The notes below the pieces were generated by a model. It was not told the origin of the DNA. It was given only the letters and a program-made list of their open reading frames with translations, and did no database searches. 55,532 bases of DNA, taken from NCBI RefSeq assembly GCF_012912105.1, contig NZ_QMEA01000027.1, positions 1 to 55,532 of the forward strand, written 5' to 3'. The position numbers and the translations under genes are program-made. This stretch comes from Brasilonema sp. UFV-L1. Its GTDB lineage: Bacteria; Cyanobacteriota; Cyanobacteriia; Cyanobacteriales; Nostocaceae. Below, in pieces: positions 39,340-48,820 of the stretch; position 1 is the stretch's first letter, and each line of letters starts with the position of its first letter.

Positions 39340-40695
39340 ATGACCGATTTTTCAAGATTTTCCCGCCGGAGATTTCTGTTAACTGCTGGAGCGTCAGCAG
39401 CCGGTTCTATATTACTACATGGCTGCTTGGGAAACCCACCAGATTTTGGTAGCAATACTCAAGCACAAATAAGTAGTCCTGTTAAACTGACACCAGAACA
39501 AAAACCGGAAACATCCAAAGTCAAACTAGGATATATTGCAATTATAGAGTCTGCTCCTCTGATTATTGCTAAGGAAAAAGGCTTCTTTGCTAAGTACGGC
39601 ATGACTGAAGTTGAAGTTTCCAAGCAAGCGAACTGGGGTTCAGCAAGAGACAATGTAGAAATTGGATCTGCGGGCGGTGGTATTGATGGAGGTCAATGGC
39701 AAATGCCTATGCCCTATCAAATTTCTGAAGGTTTAATCACCAAAGGTAACAAAAAAATTCCCATGTATGTGTTGGCTCAGTTGAATACTCAGGGGAATGG
39801 AATTGCAATTGCGAATAAACATCTCGGCAAAAATATTAATTTAAAACTTGATGGTACAAAGTCCCTTTTTGATGGACTCAAATCATCAGGCAATAAGTTC
39901 AAAGTTGCTTACACATTTCCTCAAGCAAACCAGGAATTGTGGCTTCGTTACTGGGCAGCAGCAGGAGGCATTGATCCAGATAATGATATCTCACTTCTGA
40001 CAGTTCCAGCCGCTCAAACTGTTGCCAATATGAAGACAGGATCGATGGATGCTTTCAGTACGGGCGACCCCTGGCCTTATCGAATTGTTGCTGAGAAAAT
40101 AGGCTTTGTCGCTGCATTAACCGCAGAAATTTGGAAAAACCATCCTGAAGAATACTTGGCAATGAGAGCAGACTGGGTTGACCAACATCCCAAGGCGACT
40201 AAAGCAATCTTAAAAGCAATCATGGAAGCCCAGCAATGGTGCGATAACTTTAATAACCGTAAAGAGTTGTCAGAAATTCTATCTCGGCGCGATTACTTTA
40301 ACGTTCCAAAAGAAGTTCTTTTTGACCCATTCATGGGCAAGTACAACATGGGTGAACGCGTTATTGATGATAAATCAATGGCACCGTATTACTGGAAAGA
40401 TCAAAAAGGTAGCGTTTCTTATCCCTACAAAAGTCACGACCTTTGGTTTTTAACAGAATGCGTTCGTTGGGGCTTTTTACCTAAAGAGAGATTAGCAAAT
40501 GCAAAAACTCTTATCGATAAAGTCAACAGAGAAGACCTTTGGAAACAAGCTGCTAAAGAAGCAGGGATACCCGATGCTGACATTCCCAAGAGTACATCTC
40601 GTGGTGTTGAAGAATTTTTTGATGGCGTCAAATTTGACCCAGAAAACCCAGAAGCTTACTTGAAGAGCCTGAAAATCAAGAAAGTCAAACTTTAG
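39340..40695 (+). CDS. cmpA: Bicarbonate-binding lipoprotein CmpA
   Basis: Captures bicarbonate for the high-affinity ABC transporter. I use the ATG at 39340, preceded by AGGAG; the TTG at 39325 overlaps that site. The signal has '[22 protein letters not shown]' (described by position): a twin-Arg-like start and a lipobox with Cys29. In the pocket region it reads '[16 protein letters not shown]' and '[12 protein letters not shown]', matching CmpA, where nitrate-binding NrtA has 'GIDGAHILTPMPY' and 'FCVGEPWN' as I recall. At 268-272 it has HPEEY where NrtA has HPEKS, so a nitrate-contacting Lys is a Glu. Length (451 aa) is normal. Confidence 0.88.
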   Translation: MTDFSRFSRRRFLLTAGASAAGSILLHGCLGNPPDFGSNTQAQISSPVKLTPEQKPETSKVKLGYIAIIESAPLIIAKEKGFFAKYGMTEVEVSKQANWGSARDNVEIGSAGGGIDGGQWQMPMPYQISEGLITKGNKKIPMYVLAQLNTQGNGIAIANKHLGKNINLKLDGTKSLFDGLKSSGNKFKVAYTFPQANQELWLRYWAAAGGIDPDNDISLLTVPAAQTVANMKTGSMDAFSTGDPWPYRIVAEKIGFVAALTAEIWKNHPEEYLAMRADWVDQHPKATKAILKAIMEAQQWCDNFNNRKELSEILSRRDYFNVPKEVLFDPFMGKYNMGERVIDDKSMAPYYWKDQKGSVSYPYKSHDLWFLTECVRWGFLPKERLANAKTLIDKVNREDLWKQAAKEAGIPDADIPKSTSRGVEEFFDGVKFDPENPEAYLKSLKIKKVKL

Positions 40696-40777
40696 TGAGT
40701 TTAGTTCTTTGCTGTTTGTAGCTTGCTCATAAGCATTAATCAACAATCCATCATTAACATATAGGAAGAATCAAATC

Positions 40778-41617
40778 ATGACAACACTCCAAAGACGCGC
40801 TTCAACTCGTAATTTCCCAAACGCTTGGGTGTCGCGACTGAAGAAGCAATTTCCTGAACTTGTACCACCCGCAATTGCGATCGCAATTTTTCTGGTTATA
40901 TGGCAGCTCTTTTCCTGGACTCCAGGAGCAACACTACCAGGTCCGATACAAGTTATTCAAGACACCTGGATACTGATTGGCTGGCCTTTTTATGATCGAG
41001 GTGGAACCGATAAGGGTTTGTTTTGGCAGATTCTTGCTAGTTTGCAGCGAGTCGCTATTAGTTACACACTTGCAGCGATTGTTGGTATCGCCTTGGGTAT
41101 CTTGATAGGTACAAATAAGATGATGTCCAAGGCTTTAGACCCTATCTTCCAGTTACTGCGAACCGTTCCGCCTCTGGCTTGGGTGCCGATTTCCTTAGCC
41201 GCTTTGCAAAAAAATGAACCTGCCGCACTTTTCGTAATTTTTATTACAGCAATTTGGCCAATTCTTATCAACACAGCAGTGGGCGTGAAGCAAATTCCTC
41301 AAGATTACAACAACGTCGCCAAAGTTCTGCAACTGACAAAGCGAGAATATTTCTTTAACATCCTAATTCCTGCTGCTCTTCCCTACATTTTCACAGGTTT
41401 GAGGATTGCAATTGGTCTAGCTTGGTTGGCAATTATCGCGGCAGAAATTGTGATGTCTGGTATTGTCGGAATTGGCTTCTTTATCTGGGATGCTTATCAG
41501 GCTAACAAAGTTAGTGAAGTTATCTTAGCCCTGGTTTATATTGGTGTGGTTGGTTTGGTGTTAGATAAATTAATGTCTTGGGTTCAGACGTTAATTCTGC
41601 CAACAGAACAGCGATAA
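40778..41617 (+). CDS. cmpB: Bicarbonate ABC transporter permease CmpB
   Basis: 279-aa inner-membrane subunit of the NrtB/CmpB family. About six membrane segments (e.g. 'PPAIAIAIFLVIWQLFSW', about 37-54) and the permease-ATPase coupling loop near 180-200 ('NVAKVLQLTKREYFFNILIP'). The start has AGGAAG about 10 bases upstream. It follows cmpA by 82 bp and is separated from cmpC by a 261-bp gap that contains a MITE-like element. Substrate is taken from the CmpA assignment. Confidence 0.9.
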   Translation: MTTLQRRASTRNFPNAWVSRLKKQFPELVPPAIAIAIFLVIWQLFSWTPGATLPGPIQVIQDTWILIGWPFYDRGGTDKGLFWQILASLQRVAISYTLAAIVGIALGILIGTNKMMSKALDPIFQLLRTVPPLAWVPISLAALQKNEPAALFVIFITAIWPILINTAVGVKQIPQDYNNVAKVLQLTKREYFFNILIPAALPYIFTGLRIAIGLAWLAIIAAEIVMSGIVGIGFFIWDAYQANKVSEVILALVYIGVVGLVLDKLMSWVQTLILPTEQR

Positions 41618-41670
41618 CAACCTATTCTTTGTAGTAGGTTTAAGAGATTTAAAACCGATTTAAAACCACA

Positions 41671-41815
41671 GATATAGCAATCCTAAATCATTTGTGAAAA
41701 TCGAAATACTCTCTCTAATTCTCTTCCTCTGTGTCTTAGCTCTGTGTTCTGGAGCGTCTGGTGTGGTTCGTTTCTTCATAGATATTTTTCACAAATCAGA
41801 TAGGACTCCTATATC
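41671..41815. mobile_element. MITE-like element in the cmpB-cmpC gap
   Basis: 145 bp bounded by imperfect inverted ends: GATATAGCAATCCTAAATCA (41671) and the complement of AGGACTCCTATATC (to 41815). Both arms continue into ATTTGTGAAAAT. No coding capacity. The middle contains GAGCGTCTGGTG, whose inverse is in the element at 50885-50982. Confidence 0.7.
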
Positions 41816-41878
41816 TCTTCGTTGATTTGGATCAGTTAAAGGCTTCTACACTTTTGAAACTTCATACTTTTTATTGCC

Positions 41879-43885
41879 ATGTCTGTTTTTGTTGCTGTTG
41901 ACCAAGTTGATAAAGTTTTTTCACTCGCCGGAGGTGGCGAATATATCGCTCTCAAAGGGATTGACCTTCAGATTAAGAAAGGTGAGTTTATCTCGTTTAT
42001 CGGTCACTCTGGTTGTGGTAAGTCTACTCTATTGAATATGATTGCAGGTTTGGATTTGCCAACTGAGGGAGTCGTGACTCTAGAAGGGCAAAGAGTTAAA
42101 CAACCGGGACCAGACCGAATGGTGGTGTTTCAGAATTATTCCCTTCTACCTTGGCGGACAGTGCGAGAAAATATTGCTCTTGCTGTGAACGCAGTCATGA
42201 AAGATGCGCCTTTTGGTGAGCGCAAAGCCATTGTGGAGCAACACATTGACATGGTTGGGTTACGCCCTCATGCTGATAAAGCTCCTGCAATGTTATCGGG
42301 TGGACAAAAACAGCGAGTTGCGATCGCCCGTGCTCTTGCTATCCGTCCCAAATTGCTTCTCCTCGATGAACCCTTTGGGGCGCTAGATGCTCTAACGCGG
42401 GGCAATTTGCAAGAGCAGTTGATGAAAATCTGCCAAGAAAACCAAGTTACAGCAATCATGGTGACCCATGATGTGGATGAAGCGGTGCTCTTATCTGACC
42501 GAATTGTTATGCTGACAAATGGACCTTGTTCCAAAATCGGTCAAATTTCAGAGGTGGATATTCCCCGACCTCGTAAGCGGATGGAAGTGGTAGAACATCC
42601 CAGCTACTATAGCTTGCGCAGTGAAATGATTTACTTCCTCAATCAGCAAAAGCGCATCAAGAAAATGCGGGCGAGGAAAACAGCTGTCGTTGCACGTCAT
42701 GGTTTGGAAAAAGTTAACCTCGATATCGGTTTTGTTCCCCTAAGCGCTTGCGCTCCCCTTGCTGTTGCTAAAGAAAAAGGTTTCTTTGCTAAACATGGCT
42801 TAGACGAAGTTAACCTTGTGCGCGAAACCAGCTGGCGTGGTATTGTCGATGGTATGGTTGGAGGTTATTTAGACGCGGCTCAAATGCCTTCGGGTATGCC
42901 CCTCTGGTTAACTTTGGGAGGACATCAAGACCGACCTTTGTCCGTCGTCACTGCCATGACTATGACTCGTAATGGCAATGGTATTACCCTGGATAAACGC
43001 TTTTACGAGCAAGGAATACATACTTTAGCCGATTTTAAGCGGATGCTGCTCAATTCCCCGCAACGTCTGCACCGGATGGGATTGGTGCATCCTTCCTCTA
43101 TGCATAATTTGCTGCTACGTTACTGGCTGGCTTCTGGTGGTCTTGACCCCGACCAGGATTTGTCACTCCAAAGCATTCCTCCAGCTCAGATGATTGTCGA
43201 TTTGCAAAAAGGAACCATCGACGGATTCTGCGTTGGGGAACCGTGGAATACGCGAGCAGCTATGGAAGGAGTTGGTTTTACCGTCGCGACAGACTTGGAA
43301 ATTTGGCCCGGACACCCAGGAAAAGTTCTTGGTGTTCGCGAAGACTGGGCAAACGCTTATCCCAACACTCATATTGCTTTAGTCAAAGCGTTGTTAGAAG
43401 CAGCGCAGTATTGTGCTGACCCCAACAACGACCAAGAGGTGCGTCAGATTGTCGCCCAGCGAGAGTATGTCAATACAGATGTCGCTTATATCCATTTGGG
43501 AAATCCCAACGAAGTTTTTTGTTCATTAGATCAACCGATGCGCGAGTATGCTCATCACCTGTTTTTTGGAGATGGCGTCAACCGTCCCAGTCGAACCGAA
43601 CACCTTTGGCATATGACTCAGTTGGCGCGTTGGGGACATACGCCTTTCCCCCGGAATTGGGTAGAAATTATGGAACGGGTGTGTCGAGTGAGCGTGTTTA
43701 GCACAGCCGCACGAGAACTTGGCGTGTTGGATGTGAAGTATACCAGCGGTGCGATCGCCATGTTTGATGGTACGACATTCACTGCGGAAGACCCCATTGG
43801 CTATCTCAATAGTTTAGAGATTAAACGTGATTTCAGCATCGCGGAAGTTATTCTTGATGCACCTCGTATAGCGATCGCCGTTTAG
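41879..43885 (+). CDS. cmpC: ATPase with fused CmpA-like domain (CmpC)
   Basis: 668 aa in two parts. Residues 1-260 are an ABC ATPase with Walker A 'GHSGCGKST', signature 'LSGGQKQRVAIARAL' and Walker B 'LLLLDEPFGALD'. Residues 275-668 resemble the substrate-binding protein ('[15 protein letters not shown]', 'FCVGEPWNTRAAMEG', 'HPGKVLGVREDW'). This fusion is diagnostic of NrtC/CmpC; the C-terminal domain is thought to sense substrate and regulate transport. The ligand of the fused domain cannot be told from sequence. MITE-like elements sit in the gaps before and after the gene. Confidence 0.93.
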   Translation: MSVFVAVDQVDKVFSLAGGGEYIALKGIDLQIKKGEFISFIGHSGCGKSTLLNMIAGLDLPTEGVVTLEGQRVKQPGPDRMVVFQNYSLLPWRTVRENIALAVNAVMKDAPFGERKAIVEQHIDMVGLRPHADKAPAMLSGGQKQRVAIARALAIRPKLLLLDEPFGALDALTRGNLQEQLMKICQENQVTAIMVTHDVDEAVLLSDRIVMLTNGPCSKIGQISEVDIPRPRKRMEVVEHPSYYSLRSEMIYFLNQQKRIKKMRARKTAVVARHGLEKVNLDIGFVPLSACAPLAVAKEKGFFAKHGLDEVNLVRETSWRGIVDGMVGGYLDAAQMPSGMPLWLTLGGHQDRPLSVVTAMTMTRNGNGITLDKRFYEQGIHTLADFKRMLLNSPQRLHRMGLVHPSSMHNLLLRYWLASGGLDPDQDLSLQSIPPAQMIVDLQKGTIDGFCVGEPWNTRAAMEGVGFTVATDLEIWPGHPGKVLGVREDWANAYPNTHIALVKALLEAAQYCADPNNDQEVRQIVAQREYVNTDVAYIHLGNPNEVFCSLDQPMREYAHHLFFGDGVNRPSRTEHLWHMTQLARWGHTPFPRNWVEIMERVCRVSVFSTAARELGVLDVKYTSGAIAMFDGTTFTAEDPIGYLNSLEIKRDFSIAEVILDAPRIAIAV

Positions 43886-43900
43886 AAAGTAGAAGGTTGG

Positions 43901-44014
43901 TATAGCAATCCTATTTCATGTGTGAAAACTATTTTTTTTACAACCGCCAAGACGCCAAGAACGCCAAGAAAAGAGAGAAGAGAGAATTTCACGAATCCTG
44001 CGCGGATTGCTATA
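43901..44014. mobile_element. MITE-like element in the cmpC-cmpD gap
   Basis: 114 bp with inverted ends TATAGCAATCC (43901-43911) and GGATTGCTATA (44004-44014), extended by TCATGTGTGAAAA and TTTCACGAATCC. The ends match those of the element in the cmpB-cmpC gap. The middle has repeated CGCCAAGA units. No coding capacity. Confidence 0.75.
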
Positions 44015-44083
44015 GCTTTTTCTAACCTTCTAACTTTCAATTCTTGTTACTTGTCCATTTGACTCATACTTACAATCAAACCA

Positions 44084-44938
44084 ATGGTTAACCGTTCTCT
44101 GAATTTTTCTGCTACCGAAGCAACTCAAAAATCAACGACAACTACCACAAGACGCGAGCCATTTTTAGCAATTGAGAATGTTTCTAAGGTTTATCCTACC
44201 AAGAAAGGTCCTTACACAGTACTCCAAAACGTTAATTTAACTGTAGGACAAGGTGAGTTTATCTGCGTTATTGGTCACTCTGGCTGTGGCAAATCAACGT
44301 TGCTGAATATGGTATCGGGTTTTGCTCATCCCACAAGCGGAGAAGTGCGCTTGCAAGGAAAGCAGATTACCGAACCGGGACCTGACCGCATGGTCGTGTT
44401 TCAAAACTATGCTCTCTTACCTTGGCGGACAGCTTTTGAAAATATTTACCTAGCCGTTCATGCTGTTTATCCAAATAAGCCACAAGCTGAAAAAAGAGCG
44501 ATTGTGCGGGAAAATCTCGCGATGGTGGGTTTGTTGGAAGCCGCTGATAAAAAGCCGCCTCAACTTTCCGGCGGTATGAAACAACGGGTTTCTATAGCAA
44601 GGGCTTTAGCAATTCGTCCCCAAGTCTTGATTTTAGATGAGCCGTTCGGTGCTTTGGATGCGATTACCAAAGAAGAGTTACAGGAAGAACTGCTGAAAAT
44701 CTGGAACGACCACCGCTGCACTGTGCTGATGATTACCCATGACATCGATGAAGCGCTGTTCTTAGCAGATAAACTGGTGATGATGACCAATGGTCCTGCA
44801 GCAACCATCGGTGAAGTGATGCGGATTCCATTTCCACGTCCGCGCGATCGCGTCCGGATTATGGAAGATCCTCTATACTACAATCTGCGAAATCAAGCCT
44901 TGGACTTCCTCTATCACCGTTTTGCTCACGACGAATAA
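44084..44938 (+). CDS. cmpD: Bicarbonate ABC transporter ATPase CmpD
   Basis: 284-aa ATPase with Walker A 'GHSGCGKST', signature 'LSGGMKQRVSIARAL', Walker B 'VLILDEPFGALD' and the switch His in 'MITHDIDEALFLAD'. It pairs with the CmpC ATPase domain to drive uptake. The N-terminal 30 residues are a Ser/Thr-rich, poorly conserved stretch. The ATG at 44084 has no strong ribosome-binding site; a later start cannot be excluded. psiE follows after 9 bp. Confidence 0.92.
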   Translation: MVNRSLNFSATEATQKSTTTTTRREPFLAIENVSKVYPTKKGPYTVLQNVNLTVGQGEFICVIGHSGCGKSTLLNMVSGFAHPTSGEVRLQGKQITEPGPDRMVVFQNYALLPWRTAFENIYLAVHAVYPNKPQAEKRAIVRENLAMVGLLEAADKKPPQLSGGMKQRVSIARALAIRPQVLILDEPFGALDAITKEELQEELLKIWNDHRCTVLMITHDIDEALFLADKLVMMTNGPAATIGEVMRIPFPRPRDRVRIMEDPLYYNLRNQALDFLYHRFAHDE

Positions 44939-44947
44939 ATTTAGATA

Positions 44948-45418
44948 ATGCGGCAACAAAATAAATTTGTCAAGCAAACAGCAACGAGCTGGAAAGACGA
45001 GAATTTTCTGTGGTTCATCAAACAAATAGAAAATTTTGTCTCTAAAGCATTAGCTATTGCTATGGTAGTTGTGATCTTGGTGGCAATTTTTGATTTGGGA
45101 GTCTTCCTATTTCAGGAGTTAATTTCACCTCCAACGGGCTTTTTCAACAAGATATTGATTCAAGTCTTTGGTTTATTTTTGAATATCTTAATTGCCCTAG
45201 AACTTTTAGAAAATATCACAGCTTACCTGCAAAAACATGTCGTTCAAGTTGAGTTAGTGATTGTCACATCTTTAATTGCCGTTGCTCGTAAAATCATTAT
45301 TTTCGATTTTAGTAAATCTTCGGGAATAGATTTGATAGGATTGGCAGTTGCAATTTTTTCATTGGCAATCAGTTACCTGATTATTCGATACATGAACAAT
45401 AAGGAGCAGCGCAGATGA
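44948..45418 (+). CDS. psiE: PsiE-family membrane protein
   Basis: 156-aa protein with four membrane segments (about 35-58, 70-92, 100-118, 125-150) and the PsiE signature 'LELLENITAYLQKHVVQVELVIVTSLIAVARKII' (cited by position, about 82-116). PsiE is named for phosphate-starvation induction in E. coli; its role is not known. It starts 9 bp after cmpD and is probably the last gene of the bicarbonate operon, which hints at a link to ion or membrane potential balance during bicarbonate uptake. Confidence 0.85.
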   Translation: MRQQNKFVKQTATSWKDENFLWFIKQIENFVSKALAIAMVVVILVAIFDLGVFLFQELISPPTGFFNKILIQVFGLFLNILIALELLENITAYLQKHVVQVELVIVTSLIAVARKIIIFDFSKSSGIDLIGLAVAIFSLAISYLIIRYMNNKEQRR

Positions 45419-45792
45419 AATCTAAAGAATGATGAGAGGATGTCTGAAAATGTGAAATCAAGAAATTGGGTGAGGGAGACAAGATAATTCAAAATTCAAA
45501 ATGGACCGGAGGCGGAGCGGCTCCGGCTCCGCTGCGGAGCGCTGCGCTAACACGCATTCAAAATTTGGAATCTCACTTCATCTGCCCACCGCCCCTAATC
45601 CCCAACGCCAGATGCTCCACTTGGGGAGCCAGTGCGTTGGCGGGGTTCCCCCGCTTAAAGCACCTGGCGTGAAACCCCAAGACGAGCCACTGCTGCTTTG
45701 AGGGTTTCCCGACAGCCAGGCATGTGGCGTCCGCACTGGCTCCTCCGTGCAGGCTCCGAGTTCCCCACCTTCCTTATATGATGCTTTCGTCT
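45419..45792. other. 374-bp gap filled with repeats
   Basis: Contains ATTCAAA heptamers (45486-45499), a GC-rich palindromic stretch CGGAGCGGCTCCGGCTCCGC (45516-45535), and the 45626-45742 repeat. Two open frames (45466-45672, 45501-45701) run through these repeats and are not credited. Confidence 0.6.
45626..45742. mobile_element. MITE-like element with GAGCCAGTGCG ends
   Basis: 117 bp. The left end GAGCCAGTGCG (45626-45636) and right end CGCACTGGCTC (45732-45742) are perfect 11-bp inverted repeats. The inside includes AAGACGAGCC (45679) and CATGTGGCGTCCGCA (45721), spaced as in the copy at 4821-4884. No coding capacity. Confidence 0.7.
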
Positions 45793-46665
45793 TTACATAT
45801 ATTTTTTCAACAACAATTCCAACTTCTCCTTCGTTGCGGCGGGAGCCTTATCTAAGTTTGTCAAAATTGCATACTTGAGTGCAGAATGTGCATCACTTGA
45901 GGGTGGGTTTTCGCTCAAACGCCGTACTGTTTCTTGAATCACTTTTTGAGCGTTGACTGCATTTCGCTGCAAATTAGCAACCACCATTTCCACTGTCACG
46001 CTATCGTGATCTGGATGCCAACAATCATAATCTGTCACTAAAGCTAAGGTTGCATAAGCAATCTCTGCTTCCCGTGCTAACTTTGCTTCTGGCAAATTGG
46101 TCATTCCAATCACCTTTGCTCCCCAACTGCGGTAAAGATTTGATTCCGCCTTTGTCGAAAATGCTGGTCCTTCCATACATACATAGGTACCACCACGATG
46201 CACTGTGACATCTGGTAAGTTAAGTCCGGCGATCGCCTCTGCTACAACAAGTGCCAAATTTTTACAAATCGGGTCACCAAAGGCGATATGAGCAACAATT
46301 CCCTCGCCGAAAAACGTTGAAACCCGATTTTTAGTTCTATCAATAAATTGATCAGGAACCACCATATCCAGTGGTTTGACTTCTTCTTTCAAAGAACCTA
46401 CAGCGGAAGCAGAGATAAGATACTCCACACCCAGTTGCTTCATTGCATGGATATTAGCGCGAAATGGCAGATCAGAAGGCAATAGCGTATGATTACGATC
46501 ATGACGTGCTAAAAAAGCGACTCGTGTACCTTCTAAAGTCCCTAGTATCAAAGCATCTGATGGTGAACCAAAAGGTGTCTGGATTTGAACCTCTTCGATA
46601 TTTTTGAGGGCATCCATTTTGTATAAACCACTGCCACCAATAATTCCAATCCGAGTTTCTGCCAT
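45793..46665 (-). CDS. mtnP: S-methyl-5'-thioadenosine phosphorylase
   Basis: Cleaves methylthioadenosine to adenine and methylthioribose-1-phosphate, salvaging sulfur and purine. The 290-aa product has '[11 protein letters not shown]', '[19 protein letters not shown]', '[21 protein letters not shown]' (about 171-191) and '[20 protein letters not shown]', the MtnP/PNP family blocks. The 'TNLPEA..AREAE' block favours MTA over inosine or guanosine phosphorylase. A typical MTAP is 270-295 aa. It is a single gene, functionally linked to metK at 26265. Confidence 0.94.
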   Translation of the reverse strand: MAETRIGIIGGSGLYKMDALKNIEEVQIQTPFGSPSDALILGTLEGTRVAFLARHDRNHTLLPSDLPFRANIHAMKQLGVEYLISASAVGSLKEEVKPLDMVVPDQFIDRTKNRVSTFFGEGIVAHIAFGDPICKNLALVVAEAIAGLNLPDVTVHRGGTYVCMEGPAFSTKAESNLYRSWGAKVIGMTNLPEAKLAREAEIAYATLALVTDYDCWHPDHDSVTVEMVVANLQRNAVNAQKVIQETVRRLSENPPSSDAHSALKYAILTNLDKAPAATKEKLELLLKKYM

Positions 46666-46766
46666 TATTTTTAGATTTCCAAAACAAGTGAGAAATCAAG
46701 CGACACAATCAAGAGTGAGGAATTATAAGTTATGACTCCTCACTTTTCGCTCGTAGCTCTTGACTT

Positions 46767-48191
46767 TTAGAAGTATTCTACCCGCGCATCTAACCCACGT
46801 GAGCGTAACCACTTAGATAAATCTTCCGCTTGTGAGCGTTCTCTAAATTGTCCAGCATTGACATAGGGACCTAATTTAGATTCAGCGCGGAAAGCTTCAG
46901 GAATGAATTGACGCACTTGATCTAAAGTGTCGTTCCTAGAAATCGGGATGATGACAACATAGCGATTATCTTGAGGATTCAATTGTGTAGAGTTGTTAGC
47001 ATTGTTGCTCAACCCCAATGCTTGCCAAGTTTGAAAATTGACAGTTCCTGTCGTTTCTAACCTATTGTATTGCTGAAATTGAACGATCGCATCTCTAGTT
47101 GCTGAACCGTAATAACCAGTGACATCACCTCTAAAAAATCCCAAATTTTGCAAACGTTGTTGTACGAGACTCACTCGCTGACTTTTCTCACCTTGACAAA
47201 TATCTCCGTTAGCCGAACAAGCATAACCTTGTCCAGAGTTTTGTTCATAACCTTGTCCATAACCTTGTCCATAACCTTGTCCAGAGTTTTGTTCATAACT
47301 TTGCCTTTCTAAAATTGTCGTTATTGCCCCTAAGGTTTGTGAGTCAACAACACCACTGGGTACTATGCCATAATCTTGCTGAAAACGTGCTACTGCTTCC
47401 TGGGTTGTTGGACCAAAATAACCAGTTGGATTTAGTCTAAAATATCCCAACTGCTGCAAATCCTGTTGCAATTGTCTGACTTGCCCACCTGAGTCACCCA
47501 AATTTAAAGCATTGGGTAATCTATCTTGATCGACACCACCAAAAGAATTATTTCTGCTAAGAACAATACGTATTGCTTCTTGTGTTCTCGCACCGACAAC
47601 ACCATCAGCAGTTATTCCACGTGATTGCTGGAATCTGATGACTGCTTGCTGAGTTTCTGGACCAAAGTAACCTGTTATCGGACCATTAAAGTAATCTAGA
47701 CGCTGCAAATCCTGTTGTAACCTGGTAACAGCTTGACCCTTGCTACCTGTTTGTAGACCACTGCTGACACTTGCACCAGGTCTTCTAGCTTGACATTGAG
47801 ATTGTAGCAATTGTTGAGTTCTTGGACCAACAGATCCAACAGTTGGTAGTCCATTTGCTCGCTGGAATCGAATGACAGCATCTCGGGTTAAAGAAGCAAA
47901 CTTACCTGTTACCGGACCATTATAGTAGCCCAACTTGCTTAAACACCTTTGGATACTTGAGACTTGAGCTCCAGTACTTCCTACTTGCTGGTTTGCTAAT
48001 GCACGCTCTGCTATACTCGATACTACCAAAGTCAGTGCTACTGATAAAAGATGTGTTATTGCATGACTCGACAGTTTTCTCCACTTCAACTCAGCAAAAA
48101 GATTAAAATCAAACTGCACAGAAGGAGTATGCTCATTTGTTGTTGATGCTTCGTTTGCTGTTGCAAGCTGAAGATAACCAATTCTTTCCAT
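46767..48191 (-). CDS. Peptidoglycan-binding-repeat protein with SPOR-like C-terminus
   Basis: 474 aa. A membrane segment or signal lies at about 45-66. Four PG_binding_1 repeats (about 75-130, 150-205, 230-290, 330-390) carry the 'GYFGP.TQ.AV..FQ' pattern. Between the third and fourth is a Gly/Gln/Tyr linker with repeated GQGY units (about 298-322). The end (about 405-474), 'YVNAGQFRERSQAEDLSKWL', resembles a SPOR domain, which binds denuded glycan at division sites. The protein is likely wall-associated. It is 101 bp downstream of nothing on its strand except the distal kinases. Confidence 0.85.
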   Translation of the reverse strand: MERIGYLQLATANEASTTNEHTPSVQFDFNLFAELKWRKLSSHAITHLLSVALTLVVSSIAERALANQQVGSTGAQVSSIQRCLSKLGYYNGPVTGKFASLTRDAVIRFQRANGLPTVGSVGPRTQQLLQSQCQARRPGASVSSGLQTGSKGQAVTRLQQDLQRLDYFNGPITGYFGPETQQAVIRFQQSRGITADGVVGARTQEAIRIVLSRNNSFGGVDQDRLPNALNLGDSGGQVRQLQQDLQQLGYFRLNPTGYFGPTTQEAVARFQQDYGIVPSGVVDSQTLGAITTILERQSYEQNSGQGYGQGYGQGYEQNSGQGYACSANGDICQGEKSQRVSLVQQRLQNLGFFRGDVTGYYGSATRDAIVQFQQYNRLETTGTVNFQTWQALGLSNNANNSTQLNPQDNRYVVIIPISRNDTLDQVRQFIPEAFRAESKLGPYVNAGQFRERSQAEDLSKWLRSRGLDARVEYF

Positions 48192-48820
48192 AGTAGTTAT
48201 TTCGGTTTGTTATCTTAGATAATTCCCCTGTTGTGTTGTTGTGAATTTCACCTTCACACAGAGTCTTAGTCAATTGTTTGTACATGCAATTATTAACACA
48301 CTGCTGTGACAAGCAGTTCCTGATGACTTGTTTTGTAATAGTAAAAATTTTATGAATTCAGTAACTTTACGGTTATTGGACAAATTTTTTACAGTTCAAT
48401 CTCGTATCTCATGGAAAGCTTAGAAATACGAGCCACTACAGTTTGATACAGTAACTAACTTTCACTTTGACTCGATAGTAGAAAATGGCTTCTACAAAAA
48501 AGATACCAAAAATATACCCGTTTTTTCACTAAGCGGGTTCATCCGTGGAATTATTCCTAGAACATTGATTCAATATTCATAATTGTGACTAAAAAACCTG
48601 GTTTATTCCTGTTAAGCAAAAGCGTAATTTCGGTCTTTGCGGTAACAGAAACTGGGTTTTTGGGATGAGTGAATCGGTGTTCTAGCTCAACAGTTCTACG
48701 TTCTGTGTTCTTTTCAACTGAAATACATGACTAGAAAAAATAGAGCAAAAACAGTTTAGTGAGTCATAGACTTTTATCTAACGTGGGGGTAAGGGAGGAT
48801 GTCACAGTACAAGACATCAG
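48192..48820. other. 629-bp gap, includes an inverted-repeat element
   Basis: Between the hybrid kinase and the peptidoglycan-binding gene, both minus. It holds the AAAAAACCTGGTTT element at 48591-48664. The rest is AT-rich and shows no frame with a ribosome-binding site. The promoter of the peptidoglycan-binding gene should lie at its lower-coordinate end, near 48200-48350. Confidence 0.5.
48591..48664. repeat. Inverted-repeat element AAAACCTGGTTT..AAACTGGGTTTTT
   Basis: Imperfect inverted arms at 48591-48605 and 48649-48664, related to the inner arms of the element at 38489-38606 (AAAACCGGGTTT). Non-coding. Confidence 0.6.

Noticed and set aside
39325-44938. nrtABCD (nitrate transport) naming of the ABC operon
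   Set aside because: The binding-protein pocket reads like CmpA ([25 protein letters not shown]), and no nir or nar genes are adjacent. Ligand binding would decide it.
45466-45701. Two open frames in the gap after psiE
   Set aside because: They run through GC-rich repeats and the inverted-repeat element, not through codon-like sequence.
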